Source: Amycolatopsis aidingensis
Lineage (GTDB): Bacteria; Actinomycetota; Actinomycetes; Mycobacteriales; Pseudonocardiaceae
Assembly: GCF_018885265.1 (NCBI RefSeq)
Contig: NZ_CP076538.1
Coordinates: forward strand, 2,702,001 to 2,766,000
Reading direction: 5' to 3'
DNA length: 64,000 bases
Shown: positions 17,997 to 27,375 of the stretch, piece after piece
Numbering within the stretch: position 1 is the stretch's first letter
Layout of the letters: every line of letters begins with the position of its first letter
Notes under the pieces: generated by a model
Told to the model about the DNA's origin: nothing
Seen by the model: the letters and a program-made list of their open reading frames with translations, nothing else
Database searches by the model: none
Program-made: the position numbers and the translations under genes

Positions 17997-18671
17997 ATGT
18001 TCTCTGCCCGTATCTACCGGCCAGCGGCCGTGGTGGTGACGGCCAGCGTTTTCCTGCTCGGCGCGGGGCAGGCCGCGAGCGCGACGTCCACCGATCTCGC
18101 GGCCGGGCAAGGAGAAGTGCACACCACCGAGTACCAAGTGGACCTCGCGCTCAGCAAGGTCGTTACCGAGGAGAACATCACGACCCTGCTGGAATCGGCG
18201 CGCGACGCCGGCGACGCCGAATCCGTCCGGCTGCTGACCGAGGCCCGGTCCGCCCTCGGGGAAGTACAATCCGAACAAACCGCGCTGGCGTCCGGTTCGG
18301 CGTCGGATGTCGACATCATCGCGATCGTGAAGCGGATCGCCAAACTGGCCCAGCCGATTGTCGTCGCCGCCCTGCGCGTCGGCGGGGACGGGGCGGCCAG
18401 GATCCTGGAATCGATCGCCAAGCTGGTCACCTCGATTCCCGGGATCGGGCTCGGCGGGCCGATCACCGATGTGGTGCTCAAGTCCGTCGCCACCGGCTTG
18501 CGGGTCGGCGGCGCCGTGCTCGCCGACATCATCGAGAGCATCCGGATCGAGGGCACTCCGCTGGTCGAGGCGCGGGCACTGCTCACCCAGCACCTGCGCA
18601 CCGACGCCGGGCTGCCGCAGGCGGCCGCGGACACCTGGGGTGCGGTGCTGGCCCAGGTCGCGACCGCCTGA
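17997..18671 (+). CDS. Secreted helical protein of unknown function
   Basis: 224 residues with a Sec signal peptide (basic MFSARIYRPA, a hydrophobic core, then AGQAASA as the likely cleavage site). The mature part is predicted helical: an acidic region, then two amphipathic, glycine-rich helices (IVKRIAKLAQPIVVAALRVG and the GLRVGGAVLADIIESIRIE region) around SIPGIGLGGPI. There are no cysteines. I do not recognise the family. ATG 17997 is preferred over an upstream GTG/ATG run because AAAGG precedes it and the signal peptide starts there. The gene stands alone, with an AT-rich promoter and a convergent thrC. Confidence 0.75.
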   Translation: MFSARIYRPAAVVVTASVFLLGAGQAASATSTDLAAGQGEVHTTEYQVDLALSKVVTEENITTLLESARDAGDAESVRLLTEARSALGEVQSEQTALASGSASDVDIIAIVKRIAKLAQPIVVAALRVGGDGAARILESIAKLVTSIPGIGLGGPITDVVLKSVATGLRVGGAVLADIIESIRIEGTPLVEARALLTQHLRTDAGLPQAAADTWGAVLAQVATA

Positions 18672-18679
18672 GGAGGCTG

Positions 18680-18707
18680 CGGCCGGTCGTCGGCGAGGTG
18701 CCGGCCG
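18680..18707. terminator. Weak hairpin between convergent genes
   Basis: Seven-base arms CGGCCGG and CCGGCCG, 14 bases apart, lie between the ends of the secreted-protein gene and thrC. It could serve both strands, but the loop is large and no T tract follows. Confidence 0.3.
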
Positions 18708-18710
18708 GGT

Positions 18711-19985
18711 CTACTGGCCGAGCACCTTGCCGACGGCCTCGGCGGAGGGCGGCACGGTGGCCTTCGGGCCCACCTTGTCCTCGATCGCGTCCAGGGTCTT
18801 CAGGCCGTCGCCGGTGATCAGCAGTACGGTCTCGGCATCCGGATCCAGTTTGCCGGCGTCCAGCAGCTTCTTCGCCGTCGCCACGGTCACCCCGCCCGCG
18901 GTCTCGGTGAAGATGCCCTCGGTGCGGGCCAGCAGCCGGATGCCCTCGACCACCTCGTCATCGGTGACGTCCTCGATCGCGCCGCCGGTGCGGTGCACCG
19001 TGTCCAGCACGTACGGCCCGTCGGCGGGATTGCCGATCGCGAGCGAGCGCGCGATCGTGTCCGGCTTGACCGGCTGCACCACGTCGTGCCCGTTGCGGAA
19101 GGCGGTGGAAACCGGGGAGCAGCCGGTGGCCTGCGCGCCGAAGATCCGGTACGGGCTGGGCTCCACCAGGCCGAGCTCGCCGAACTCGCGGAAACCCTTG
19201 TCCACCTTGGTCAGCTGGGAGCCGGATGCGATGGGCACCACGATCTGCTCCGGCAGCCGCCAGCCGAGCTGCTCGGCCACCTCGAAGGCCAGCGTCTTGG
19301 AGCCCTCGGAGTAGTACGGGCGCACGTTGACGTTGACGAAGGCCCAGTTCTCGTGCTCACCGGCGAGTTCGGTCGCCAGCCGGTTCACATCGTCGTAGTT
19401 GCCGTCCACGGCGATCAGCGCGCCGTCGTACACGGCCGTGGTGAGCACCTTGGCCCGCTCCAGCGAGGACGGGATGAGCACCACGGACTGCCAGCCGGCA
19501 CGCGCGGCCGCGGCGGCGACCGCGTTGGCCAGGTTGCCGGTCGATGGACAGGCGAGTACCTCGAAGCCGAACTCGCGGGCGGCGGCCAGCGCCACGGCCA
19601 CGACCCTGTCCTTGAACGAGTGCGTGGGGTTGCCGGTGTCGTCTTTCACCCAGACCCTGCGTACCCCGAGTGCCTCGGCCAGCCGGTCGGCCCGCACCAG
19701 CCGGGTACAGCCGGGCTCGGTGTTCGGGATCTGCTCCACATTCGAGGGCACCGGCAGGAGCCGCTTGTAGCGCCAGATGTTGCGCGGTCCGGACTCGATG
19801 TCCTCGCGGCGCACCCGGCCGAAGTCGTAGGCGACCTCCAGCGGGGAGAAGTCCTCCGCGGAGACGAACTCGGGTGCCAGCGGCTGGCGGTGCCCTTCCT
19901 CCTTGGAAACCAGCTCCGCGGCCGGGCCGAGGTCGAGCGCGCCCTTGGTGGCGGTGCGGGTGGTCGTGGTCAGGGCTGGCGTCAT
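18711..19985 (-). CDS. thrC: Threonine synthase
   Basis: A PLP enzyme converting O-phosphohomoserine to threonine. The 424-residue protein has the PLP lysine in NPTHSFKDR, the glycine-rich phosphate loop PSTGNLANAVAAAA, and a zinc-free N-terminal region like the longer actinobacterial ThrC. ATG 19985 follows GGAAAGG in the leader. A SAM-I riboswitch occupies most of the 5' leader, so expression probably falls when S-adenosylmethionine is abundant. The gene stands alone, without hom or thrB next to it. Confidence 0.95.
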   Translation of the reverse strand: MTPALTTTTRTATKGALDLGPAAELVSKEEGHRQPLAPEFVSAEDFSPLEVAYDFGRVRREDIESGPRNIWRYKRLLPVPSNVEQIPNTEPGCTRLVRADRLAEALGVRRVWVKDDTGNPTHSFKDRVVAVALAAAREFGFEVLACPSTGNLANAVAAAAARAGWQSVVLIPSSLERAKVLTTAVYDGALIAVDGNYDDVNRLATELAGEHENWAFVNVNVRPYYSEGSKTLAFEVAEQLGWRLPEQIVVPIASGSQLTKVDKGFREFGELGLVEPSPYRIFGAQATGCSPVSTAFRNGHDVVQPVKPDTIARSLAIGNPADGPYVLDTVHRTGGAIEDVTDDEVVEGIRLLARTEGIFTETAGGVTVATAKKLLDAGKLDPDAETVLLITGDGLKTLDAIEDKVGPKATVPPSAEAVGKVLGQ

Positions 19986-20000
19986 CGCGAGGTTCCTTTC

Positions 20001-20129
20001 CTCATCTGCCCCACTCGTGCGGGTCGGAATTGGCACCGTTGTCGTCAGCTACCTCGCGGAATCGAGATGACAGGCTGACGCCGGTTGCCGGGGCTTCTGC
20101 GGGCCGTTCCCTCTGCCCCTCTGGATGAG
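20001..20129 (-). promoter_or_regulatory. SAM-I (S-box) riboswitch upstream of thrC
   Basis: Read on the minus strand, the leader shows the S-box landmarks in order: P1 arm CTCATC (20124-20129), then CAGAGGGGCAGAGGGAACGG, the conserved core ending CCCCGGCAACC, a variable P3 arm, the late motif GGTGCCAATTCC, a P4 hairpin, and the closing P1 arm GATGAG (20001-20006). The closing arm overlaps the start of GAGGAAAGG, the presumed ribosome site of thrC, so SAM binding could block translation. This class usually controls methionine and SAM genes; control of threonine synthase makes sense at the O-phosphohomoserine branch point. Confidence 0.88.
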
Positions 20130-20254
20130 CTGTATTCGGTTGTCGGCCGCTCGGCCGTGGCTACACCGTACGACACTCCGCTCGCTCCCGGCTACGGACA
20201 AGGACGCACATCACCGGAGCGGAGCCCGAGGCGGCCGCATGGCAGGATCGATCC

Positions 20255-21235
20255 GTGACCGCACCGGCAACCACCCCAGCCCCGCTGCACCTGGTCCTCG
20301 GTGAGGAAGAACTGCTCGTCGAGCGCGCCGTCCGGGCCGCGCTGGACGCCACCCGGCGTGCCGATCCCGCCGCCGAGCTGACCAGGATCCGGGTGTCCGA
20401 ACTCACAGTCCCCGTGCTCGCCGAGCTGGTCAGCCCCTCGCTGTTCAGCGAGGGCAAGGTGATCGTGGTGGACGCGGCGCAGGACGTCTCCCAGGAGGTC
20501 GCCGACGCCCTGACGTCCTACCTCGCCCAGCCCGTCGACGGCGTCGTGCTCGTCGTGGTGCACAGCGGAGGCGGGCGGAGCAAGGCGGCGAAGGCCCTGC
20601 CCGCCGCGCTGCGCAAGGCGGGCGCGGTGGTCACCGAATGTGCCAAGATCACCCGGCCCGCGGACCGGGAGGCCTTCGTGCGCAACGAGGTCCGCACGGC
20701 AGGCGGGCGGATCGACGCGGCCGGGGTCACCGCGCTGATCGATGCCGTCGGCTCCGACCTGCGGGAGCTCGCCTCGGCCGCGGCCCAGCTGGTGGCGGAC
20801 TCCGGCGGCTCCGTTGACGAGGAGGCGGTGCGCCGCTACCACCGGGGTCGTGCCGATGTGACCGGTTTCGCGGTGGCCGAGCGTGCCGTGGCAGGCGATC
20901 GCGCGGCGGCACTGGAGACGGTGCGCTGGGCCCAGCAGATCGGGGTGCCGCATGTCCTGATCGCCGACGCGCTGGCGGACGCGGTGCGGACCATCGCGCG
21001 GGTGGCCGCGGCAGGCAGGGGCAACCCGAACCAGCTTGCCGGAGAGCTCGGGATGCCGCCGTGGAAGATCCGCAAGGCACAGGGGCAGGTGCGCGGCTGG
21101 GGCCCGGACGGGCTGGCCGACGCCATGCGCATCGTGGCGCGGCTCAACGCCGAGGTGAAGGGCGCGGCCGCCGATCCGGACTACGCGGTGGAACGCGCCG
21201 TGCTCGAGGTGGCCGCCGCGAAGGAGACGCGGTAG
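20255..21235 (+). CDS. holA: DNA polymerase III, delta subunit
   Basis: Clamp-loader wrench subunit of the replicative polymerase. The 326-residue protein has the HolA N-terminal pattern LHLVLGEEELLVERAVRAAL, the helical lid region with VFVR-like motifs (DREAFVRNEVR) and the C-terminal clamp-loader helical domain (FAVAERAVAGDRAAALETV, then PWKIRKAQGQ). The GTG start at 20255 gives a short proline-rich lead. It is divergent from thrC and convergent with rpsT. holA next to rpsT is a conserved actinobacterial pair. Confidence 0.94.
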   Translation: MTAPATTPAPLHLVLGEEELLVERAVRAALDATRRADPAAELTRIRVSELTVPVLAELVSPSLFSEGKVIVVDAAQDVSQEVADALTSYLAQPVDGVVLVVVHSGGGRSKAAKALPAALRKAGAVVTECAKITRPADREAFVRNEVRTAGGRIDAAGVTALIDAVGSDLRELASAAAQLVADSGGSVDEEAVRRYHRGRADVTGFAVAERAVAGDRAAALETVRWAQQIGVPHVLIADALADAVRTIARVAAAGRGNPNQLAGELGMPPWKIRKAQGQVRGWGPDGLADAMRIVARLNAEVKGAAADPDYAVERAVLEVAAAKETR

Positions 21236-21249
21236 CCCGGCACACCAGA

Positions 21250-21279
21250 AAGCCCCGGCGTGCTGCGACGCCGGGGCTT
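21250..21279. terminator. Bidirectional terminator between holA and rpsT
   Basis: A perfect 12-bp stem (21250-21261 with 21268-21279) around the loop GCTGCG lies between the convergent holA and rpsT stops. It has A-rich sequence on one side and AAGGGAAAG on the other, and fits an intrinsic terminator for both genes. Confidence 0.8.
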
Positions 21280-21292
21280 CGGAAGGGAAAGC

Positions 21293-21553
21293 TCAGAGCT
21301 GGTTGGCCCGCTTGGCCATCGCGGACTTCTTGTTCGCCGCCTGGTTGGCGTGGATGACGCCCTTGCTCGCGGCCTTGTCCAGCTTCTTGGCGGCCACCCG
21401 CTGCAGCTCGATGGCGCGGTCCTTCTCACCGGCGTCGGCGGCCTCGCGGAACTTGCGGATCGAGGTCTTCACCGCGGACTTCACCGACTGGTTGCGCTGG
21501 CGCGCCTTCTCGTTGGTCTTGATCCGCTTCATCTGGGACTTGATGTTGGCCAC
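21293..21553 (-). CDS. rpsT: 30S ribosomal protein S20
   Basis: An 86-residue basic, all-helical protein that binds 16S rRNA early in 30S assembly. The N-terminus [20 protein letters not shown] and the late segment [17 protein letters not shown] are diagnostic. The GTG start at 21553 is preceded by AAAGGAG. The promoter probably lies near a TAGGCT element read on the minus strand at 21664-21669, inside the 327-base gap shared with the riboswitch-controlled transporter. Confidence 0.97.
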   Translation of the reverse strand: MANIKSQMKRIKTNEKARQRNQSVKSAVKTSIRKFREAADAGEKDRAIELQRVAAKKLDKAASKGVIHANQAANKKSAMAKRANQL

Positions 21554-21707
21554 GCGGGCGCTCCTTTGCCTTTCGGGTGGTTTCGTGCCGTGTTGTCGTG
21601 GCCCTGTCCGCGACTGGCGGCAGGCTTCCTCCCTGGCGGAATGCCACACGGCAACGGCTGAACAGCCTACACGCGGCCGGCGCTGCCCTTGCGGTAGGGT
21701 TGCCGCA

Positions 21708-21843
21708 TAAGTGCCTAGGGTTCCGTCGCCGCTTCGCCAGCCCGGACCACAACCAGGAGCGGCGAGCCTGGTCCGAGCGGCACCATCGGCAGGCCCGGAT
21801 GGCCGAGCCGTTCATATGACGGGACAAAAGCCTGGAGTATCCG
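21708..21843 (+). promoter_or_regulatory. ykkC-class riboswitch, probably guanidine-I
   Basis: The leader carries the ykkC consensus blocks in order: CCTAGGGTTCCG (21714-21725), then CCTGGTCCGAGCGGCAC, and near the 3' end ATGACGGGACAAAAGCCTGGAG. A TAGGGT -10-like box at 21695-21700 would start the transcript right at the RNA. Subtype 1 of this RNA binds guanidine and often controls exporters; other subtypes bind ppGpp, PRPP or nucleoside diphosphates. The downstream DMT-family transporter favours the guanidine type, but I assigned the subtype without covariance analysis. Confidence 0.78.
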
Positions 21844-21844
21844 G

Positions 21845-21864
21845 CCTTCCGCGTCCGCGGAAGG
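21845..21864 (+). promoter_or_regulatory. Hairpin after the ykkC RNA, likely expression platform
   Basis: CCTTCCGCG and CGCGGAAGG form a 9-base arm pair around TC (an 8-bp stem with a 4-base loop in practice). It lies between the riboswitch core and the ribosome site GAAGG of the transporter. It could be the terminator or sequestering element switched by the upstream RNA; it overlaps no gene. Confidence 0.5.
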
Positions 21865-21880
21865 CGCAGAAGGGTACTTC

Positions 21881-22747
21881 ATGCACGGCACCGCCTTCCT
21901 CCTCGTCTTCCTCGCCGCACTCGGGCACGCCTGCTGGAATCTGGTGGCCAAACGGGTCGGTGGTGGCGCCCGGTTCGTCTGGCTGTACTACACCGTGTCC
22001 GCGGTCGCCCTCGCGCCGGTGGCGGGCTGCGTCCTGCTGCTCGGCGACGAACCCGCCCACCCGAGCTGGCTGCTCGCCTCGGCCGTCACCGCGCTCCTGC
22101 ACGTGGGGTACGGGGTGGTGTTGCAGCGTGGCTACGCCGCCGGTGACCTCTCCGTGGTCTACCCGCTCGCCCGCGGCACCGGCCCGCTGCTGGCCGTGCT
22201 GGCCGCGATCCTGCTGCTGGCGGAACGTCCGGGGCCGCTCGGCCTTGCCGGTGCCGGGCTGGTGGTCACCGGCGTACTGGTGATCAGCTCGGGGGGCTCC
22301 GGGCCGGAGTCCGGTGGCCGGGCCCGCCGCGCCGGGATCGGCTACGGCCTGCTGACCGGCGTGCTGATCGCCGGCTACACCCTGTGGGACGCCTACGCCG
22401 TGACCACGCTCGCCGTGCCGCCCCTGGTCTACTTCGGCACCGGTGCGGTACTGCAGAGCCTGCTGCTCGCGCCGGCCGCGGCCGGCGCGCCGGGCGAGGT
22501 GGGCAGGCTCTGGCGCCGGCACCGCGGAGAGGTGCTGCTGGTCGGGTTGCTGTCCCCGGCGGCCTATCTGCTGGTGCTGTTCGCCATGCGGCTCGCCCCG
22601 GTGAGCCTGGTCGCGCCGATGCGCGAGCTGAGCATCGTGCTCGGCGGGCTGGCCGCCTGGCGGATGTTCGGCGAGGCGAACCCGGTGCGCCGGATCACCG
22701 GATCGGGTGTGGTACTGGCCGGGATCACCGCACTCGCGCTGGCCTGA
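21881..22747 (+). CDS. EamA/DMT-family transporter
   Basis: A 288-residue membrane protein with ten helices in two EamA repeats. The first starts HGTAFLLVFLAALGHACWNLVAK and contains PLARGTGPLLAVLAAILLL; the second contains APVSLVAPMRELSIVLGGLAAW. DMT proteins export small metabolites or cations in exchange for protons. The ykkC-class riboswitch upstream suggests guanidine or a related compound as substrate or signal. The start ATG 21881 has GAAGG eight bases upstream. Confidence 0.88.
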   Translation: MHGTAFLLVFLAALGHACWNLVAKRVGGGARFVWLYYTVSAVALAPVAGCVLLLGDEPAHPSWLLASAVTALLHVGYGVVLQRGYAAGDLSVVYPLARGTGPLLAVLAAILLLAERPGPLGLAGAGLVVTGVLVISSGGSGPESGGRARRAGIGYGLLTGVLIAGYTLWDAYAVTTLAVPPLVYFGTGAVLQSLLLAPAAAGAPGEVGRLWRRHRGEVLLVGLLSPAAYLLVLFAMRLAPVSLVAPMRELSIVLGGLAAWRMFGEANPVRRITGSGVVLAGITALALA

Positions 22748-22774
22748 CCGCCGCGGGCAGGGTAGGCAGGAGGG

Positions 22775-23152
22775 ATGGAGGTCCTGAGCAGTCGAGTGTT
22801 GTTGAAGCCGAGGCGGCCGCAGGCCTCGATCGAGTTCTACCGCGACGTGCTGGGGCTGGCGATCTACCGCGAGTTCGCCGTGGGCACGGTGTTCTTCCTC
22901 GGCCAGGGGTTCCTCGAGGTCGTCGGCAGCGGGGAGGCGGGCCCGAGCCCGGACGTGGCGCTGTGGCTGCAGGTTCGCGATCTGGCGGCCACCCTGGCGG
23001 AGCTGCGGGCCAAGGGCGCGCCGGTCGAGCGGGAGGCCCGGCGCGAGCCCTGGGGCCTGGACGAGGCCTGGATCAGCGACCCGGACGGCACCCGGATCGT
23101 GCTGGTGGAGATCCCGGCGGACCACCCGCTCCGGGTGGATGTGCGGGGCTGA
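22775..23152 (+). CDS. VOC-family (glyoxalase/dioxygenase fold) protein
   Basis: A 125-residue single-domain VOC protein with paired beta-alpha-beta units: LLKPRRPQASIEFYRDVLGL near the N-terminus and DEAWISDPDGTRIVLVEIP at the C-terminus, where the metal-ligand glutamate usually lies. The first metal position (usually His) is not obvious, so catalysis is uncertain and a binding or drug-sequestering role is possible. It starts 27 bases after the transporter and may be co-transcribed. Confidence 0.8.
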   Translation: MEVLSSRVLLKPRRPQASIEFYRDVLGLAIYREFAVGTVFFLGQGFLEVVGSGEAGPSPDVALWLQVRDLAATLAELRAKGAPVEREARREPWGLDEAWISDPDGTRIVLVEIPADHPLRVDVRG

Positions 23153-23170
23153 TCCCGGTACGGATCGGGC

Positions 23171-23773
23171 TCAGTCCGCTGGCCGGTAGGCGCGTAGCTG
23201 CGCCGCGGTCGAGGCCAGTGCCCCCGGCGGCTGCCAGGTCCAGGTCTGCACATCGGCGAACCCGGCCTCCTCGGCCTCCCCGGCCAGGACGTGCCGCGGT
23301 ACCGGCAGCCACTTCTCGTGCGCGGACAGCACCAGCCGCCCGCCGGGCCGCAGCACCCGCACCAGCTCGGCGAACCCGGCGGCGCGGTCCTGCCACAGCT
23401 GCACGTTGTTCACGGTCAGCACGATGTCGACCGAGGCAGGCTCCTGGCCGGTCGCGGCTGCCGAGCCGGTGCGCAGCCGGACCGTCTGCGCCGCGACCGC
23501 GTCGGCGCACCGGCGGCCGCAGGTCTCCAGCATCTCGGCCGAGGGGTCGACGCCGATCACCAGCCCGGCGCGCTCGGCGGCATAGCGCAGGCCCACCCCC
23601 GGCCCCGGCCCGATGACCAGCACGGTTTCCTCCCCCGCCGGCTTGGCGATATCGACCACCTGACGTTCGGTCGGACCGTTGCCGTAGGCCATCACCGAGC
23701 CGCCGAACCTGCCGAGCAGGCCACGTGGATGGCCAAAGGCCCGGTCCAGCATGTCGGTAAGTGAGGTGTTCAT
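23171..23773 (-). CDS. Class I SAM-dependent methyltransferase
   Basis: A 200-residue methyltransferase: motif [18 protein letters not shown], acidic motif [13 protein letters not shown], motif [15 protein letters not shown] and the post-motif [11 protein letters not shown]. Small-molecule or lipid methylation is likely, but no substrate can be named. The start ATG 23773 is convergent with the VOC gene and divergent from lepA. Confidence 0.85.
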   Translation of the reverse strand: MNTSLTDMLDRAFGHPRGLLGRFGGSVMAYGNGPTERQVVDIAKPAGEETVLVIGPGPGVGLRYAAERAGLVIGVDPSAEMLETCGRRCADAVAAQTVRLRTGSAAATGQEPASVDIVLTVNNVQLWQDRAAGFAELVRVLRPGGRLVLSAHEKWLPVPRHVLAGEAEEAGFADVQTWTWQPPGALASTAAQLRAYRPAD

Positions 23774-23885
23774 ACTTCGAGGACAGCACGGGTGCCGGCA
23801 CCCCGCATCGGGGATGACCCGGACTCCTGCCCGTAGGACGTGGGATCATAGCCGCAGCCATCCCCGACAAACGCCGAGGACACGA

Positions 23886-25739
<1,854 letters not shown>

Positions 25740-25757
25740 GCGGATCCGGCCAGGGGC

Positions 25758-25786
25758 GCCCGCGCGGGGCTGGTGTCCGCGCGGGC
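25758..25786. terminator. Terminator after lepA
   Basis: A perfect 10-bp stem, GCCCGCGCGG with CCGCGCGGGC, closes a 9-base loop 18 bases after the lepA stop and 11 bases before the end of the convergent small gene. It can serve both. Confidence 0.7.
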
Positions 25787-25797
25787 CACCCCGTGAC

Positions 25798-26034
25798 TCA
25801 GCCCACGCCGAGCAGGATCGCCAGCGCCTGCACCAGTGCCGCCGAGGTGTCGGCGATCGTCTGGTCCAGGTACTCGGCGATCGGGGTCAGCTCGGCCGCG
25901 GAGGCCTGGCCACCGAGGCCGAGCGCGAGCAGCGGAACGGCGATGGCGCTCACCGCGACGCCGCGCAGGGTCCAGCGCCTGGCCATGCCGTTGCCGGTCC
26001 GGATGTCAGCAGGGTTCTCCGGGTATTCGCTCAT
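25798..26034 (-). CDS. Small secreted or membrane-anchored protein
   Basis: 78 residues: an acidic 16-residue lead (MSEYPENPADIRTGNG), then MARRWTLRGVAVSAIAVPLL with a hydrophobic core and GGQASAAEL as a likely signal-peptidase site, leaving a mature peptide of only about 31 residues that ends AALVQALAILLGVG. GGAG sits three bases before the ATG at 26034. A start at the internal MARRW would give a classical signal peptide, so the true start is uncertain. Not recognised; there are no cysteines. The hydrophobic C-terminus might insert in the membrane. Confidence 0.6.
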   Translation of the reverse strand: MSEYPENPADIRTGNGMARRWTLRGVAVSAIAVPLLALGLGGQASAAELTPIAEYLDQTIADTSAALVQALAILLGVG

Positions 26035-26122
26035 CAGCTCCAGATCCTTTCTTCGGGTGCGCGAGTGACCTTCGCGTACGGAGCACACTGGCCTGGACCG
26101 AACGGAGCAACAAGGCGGTTTA

Positions 26123-26162
26123 CCAATGGTTTCCGGTCCCGAAACGGGTGGCCCGCCATTGG
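26123..26162. repeat. Nested inverted repeat upstream of the small secreted gene
   Basis: CCAATGG (26123-26129) and CCATTGG (26156-26162) are perfect complements. Inside lies a second small palindrome, CCCG-AAA-CGGG. The element sits in the 255-base divergent gap between the small secreted gene and the nitronate monooxygenase and could be an operator. No regulator is adjacent. Confidence 0.35.
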
Positions 26163-26289
26163 AGTGAGCCCGCGTTACCGGCGGGACACACGGTGCGGCC
26201 TTTTCCCACCGGCCGCTGACCCGGTGCCCTTTCCCCGTGTGGCGTACCAGACGTCGACCCCGCCCTGCCGCGGTTCGTAGGCTCATGGC

Positions 26290-27351
26290 ATGTTCGACAG
26301 TCTTCGCGTCCCGGTGATCGTCGCACCGATGGCGGGCGGCCCCAGTACCCCGGAGCTGGTGGCCGCGGCCACCCGGGCCGGGGCGTTCGGCTTCCTCGCA
26401 GGCGGTTACCTCGGCGCCGAGACCCTCGCCGGGCAGCTGGACCGCACCGCCGAGCTCGCCGGGGACGGCCGGTTCGGGGTGAACCTGTTCGTGCCAGGAG
26501 CCGAGGCCGCGGCCGACCTCACCGGCTACCGCGACCGGCTGGCCGCGGAGGGCCGCCGCTACGGGGTGGAGCCTGGTCGGCCGCGCTGGGACGACGACGC
26601 CTACCCGGCCAAGCTCGATCTGCTGGTGGACCGGCGCCACCCGGTGGTCTCCTTCACCTTCGGTGTCCCCTCCGCGCGGGATGTCGCGCGGCTGCAGCAG
26701 GCGGGCAGCACGGTGCTGGTCACGGTCACCTCGCCCGCCGAGGCGCGCCAGGCCGCCGCGGCGGGCGTGGACGGGCTGTGTGTGCAGGGTTTCGAGGCAG
26801 GCGGGCATCGTGCGCTGCTGGCCGACGACGAGAGCGACCCGGTGGGCGGCGAACTCTACGGGATCCTCGCGGCCCTGCGGCTGGTCTCCGCCGAGGTGGA
26901 CCTGCCGCTGGTCGCCACCGGGGGCCTGGTGCACGGCGCGGATATCGCGGCGGTGCTGGCCGCCGGGGCGGTGGCCGCGCAGCTGGGCACCGCCTTCCTC
27001 CGCGCGGACGAGGCCGGCACGAACCCCACCCAGCGGCGCGCGCTGGCCGATGCGGACCGGACCACCGCGTTCACAAGGGCGTTCAGTGGCCGGCCCGCCC
27101 GCGGGCTGGTGAACCGCTTTCTGCGGGAACATTCGGCACACGCGCCTGCGGCCTATCCGAACCTGCACCACCTCAGCAAGCCGATCCGGGCGGCCGCGGG
27201 GAAGGCGGGCGACCCGGAGGCCATGTCGCTGTGGGCAGGGCAGACCTACTCCCAGGCTGGGCAGGGCCCGGCCGCGGAGATCATCGAGCGGCTGCACCGG
27301 GAGGCCGGCGCCGCCATCACCCGCGCGAGCAGGCGGCTGCTGGGGGAGTAG
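26290..27351 (+). CDS. Nitronate monooxygenase family protein
   Basis: A 353-residue FMN enzyme of the TIM-barrel NMO/2-nitropropane dioxygenase family. The N-terminal VPVIVAPMAGGPSTPELVAA and later VSFTFGVPS, GVDGLCVQGFEAGGHR (with the likely catalytic His) and the phosphate-binding VATGGLVHGADIAAVLAAGA are seen in order. Members oxidise propionate-3-nitronate or act as enoyl reductases. The start ATG 26290 follows closely on a promoter-sized gap. No pathway genes surround it. Confidence 0.87.
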   Translation: MFDSLRVPVIVAPMAGGPSTPELVAAATRAGAFGFLAGGYLGAETLAGQLDRTAELAGDGRFGVNLFVPGAEAAADLTGYRDRLAAEGRRYGVEPGRPRWDDDAYPAKLDLLVDRRHPVVSFTFGVPSARDVARLQQAGSTVLVTVTSPAEARQAAAAGVDGLCVQGFEAGGHRALLADDESDPVGGELYGILAALRLVSAEVDLPLVATGGLVHGADIAAVLAAGAVAAQLGTAFLRADEAGTNPTQRRALADADRTTAFTRAFSGRPARGLVNRFLREHSAHAPAAYPNLHHLSKPIRAAAGKAGDPEAMSLWAGQTYSQAGQGPAAEIIERLHREAGAAITRASRRLLGE

Positions 27352-27375
27352 CTGGGGGAGCAGCTGCCGCCGGGT

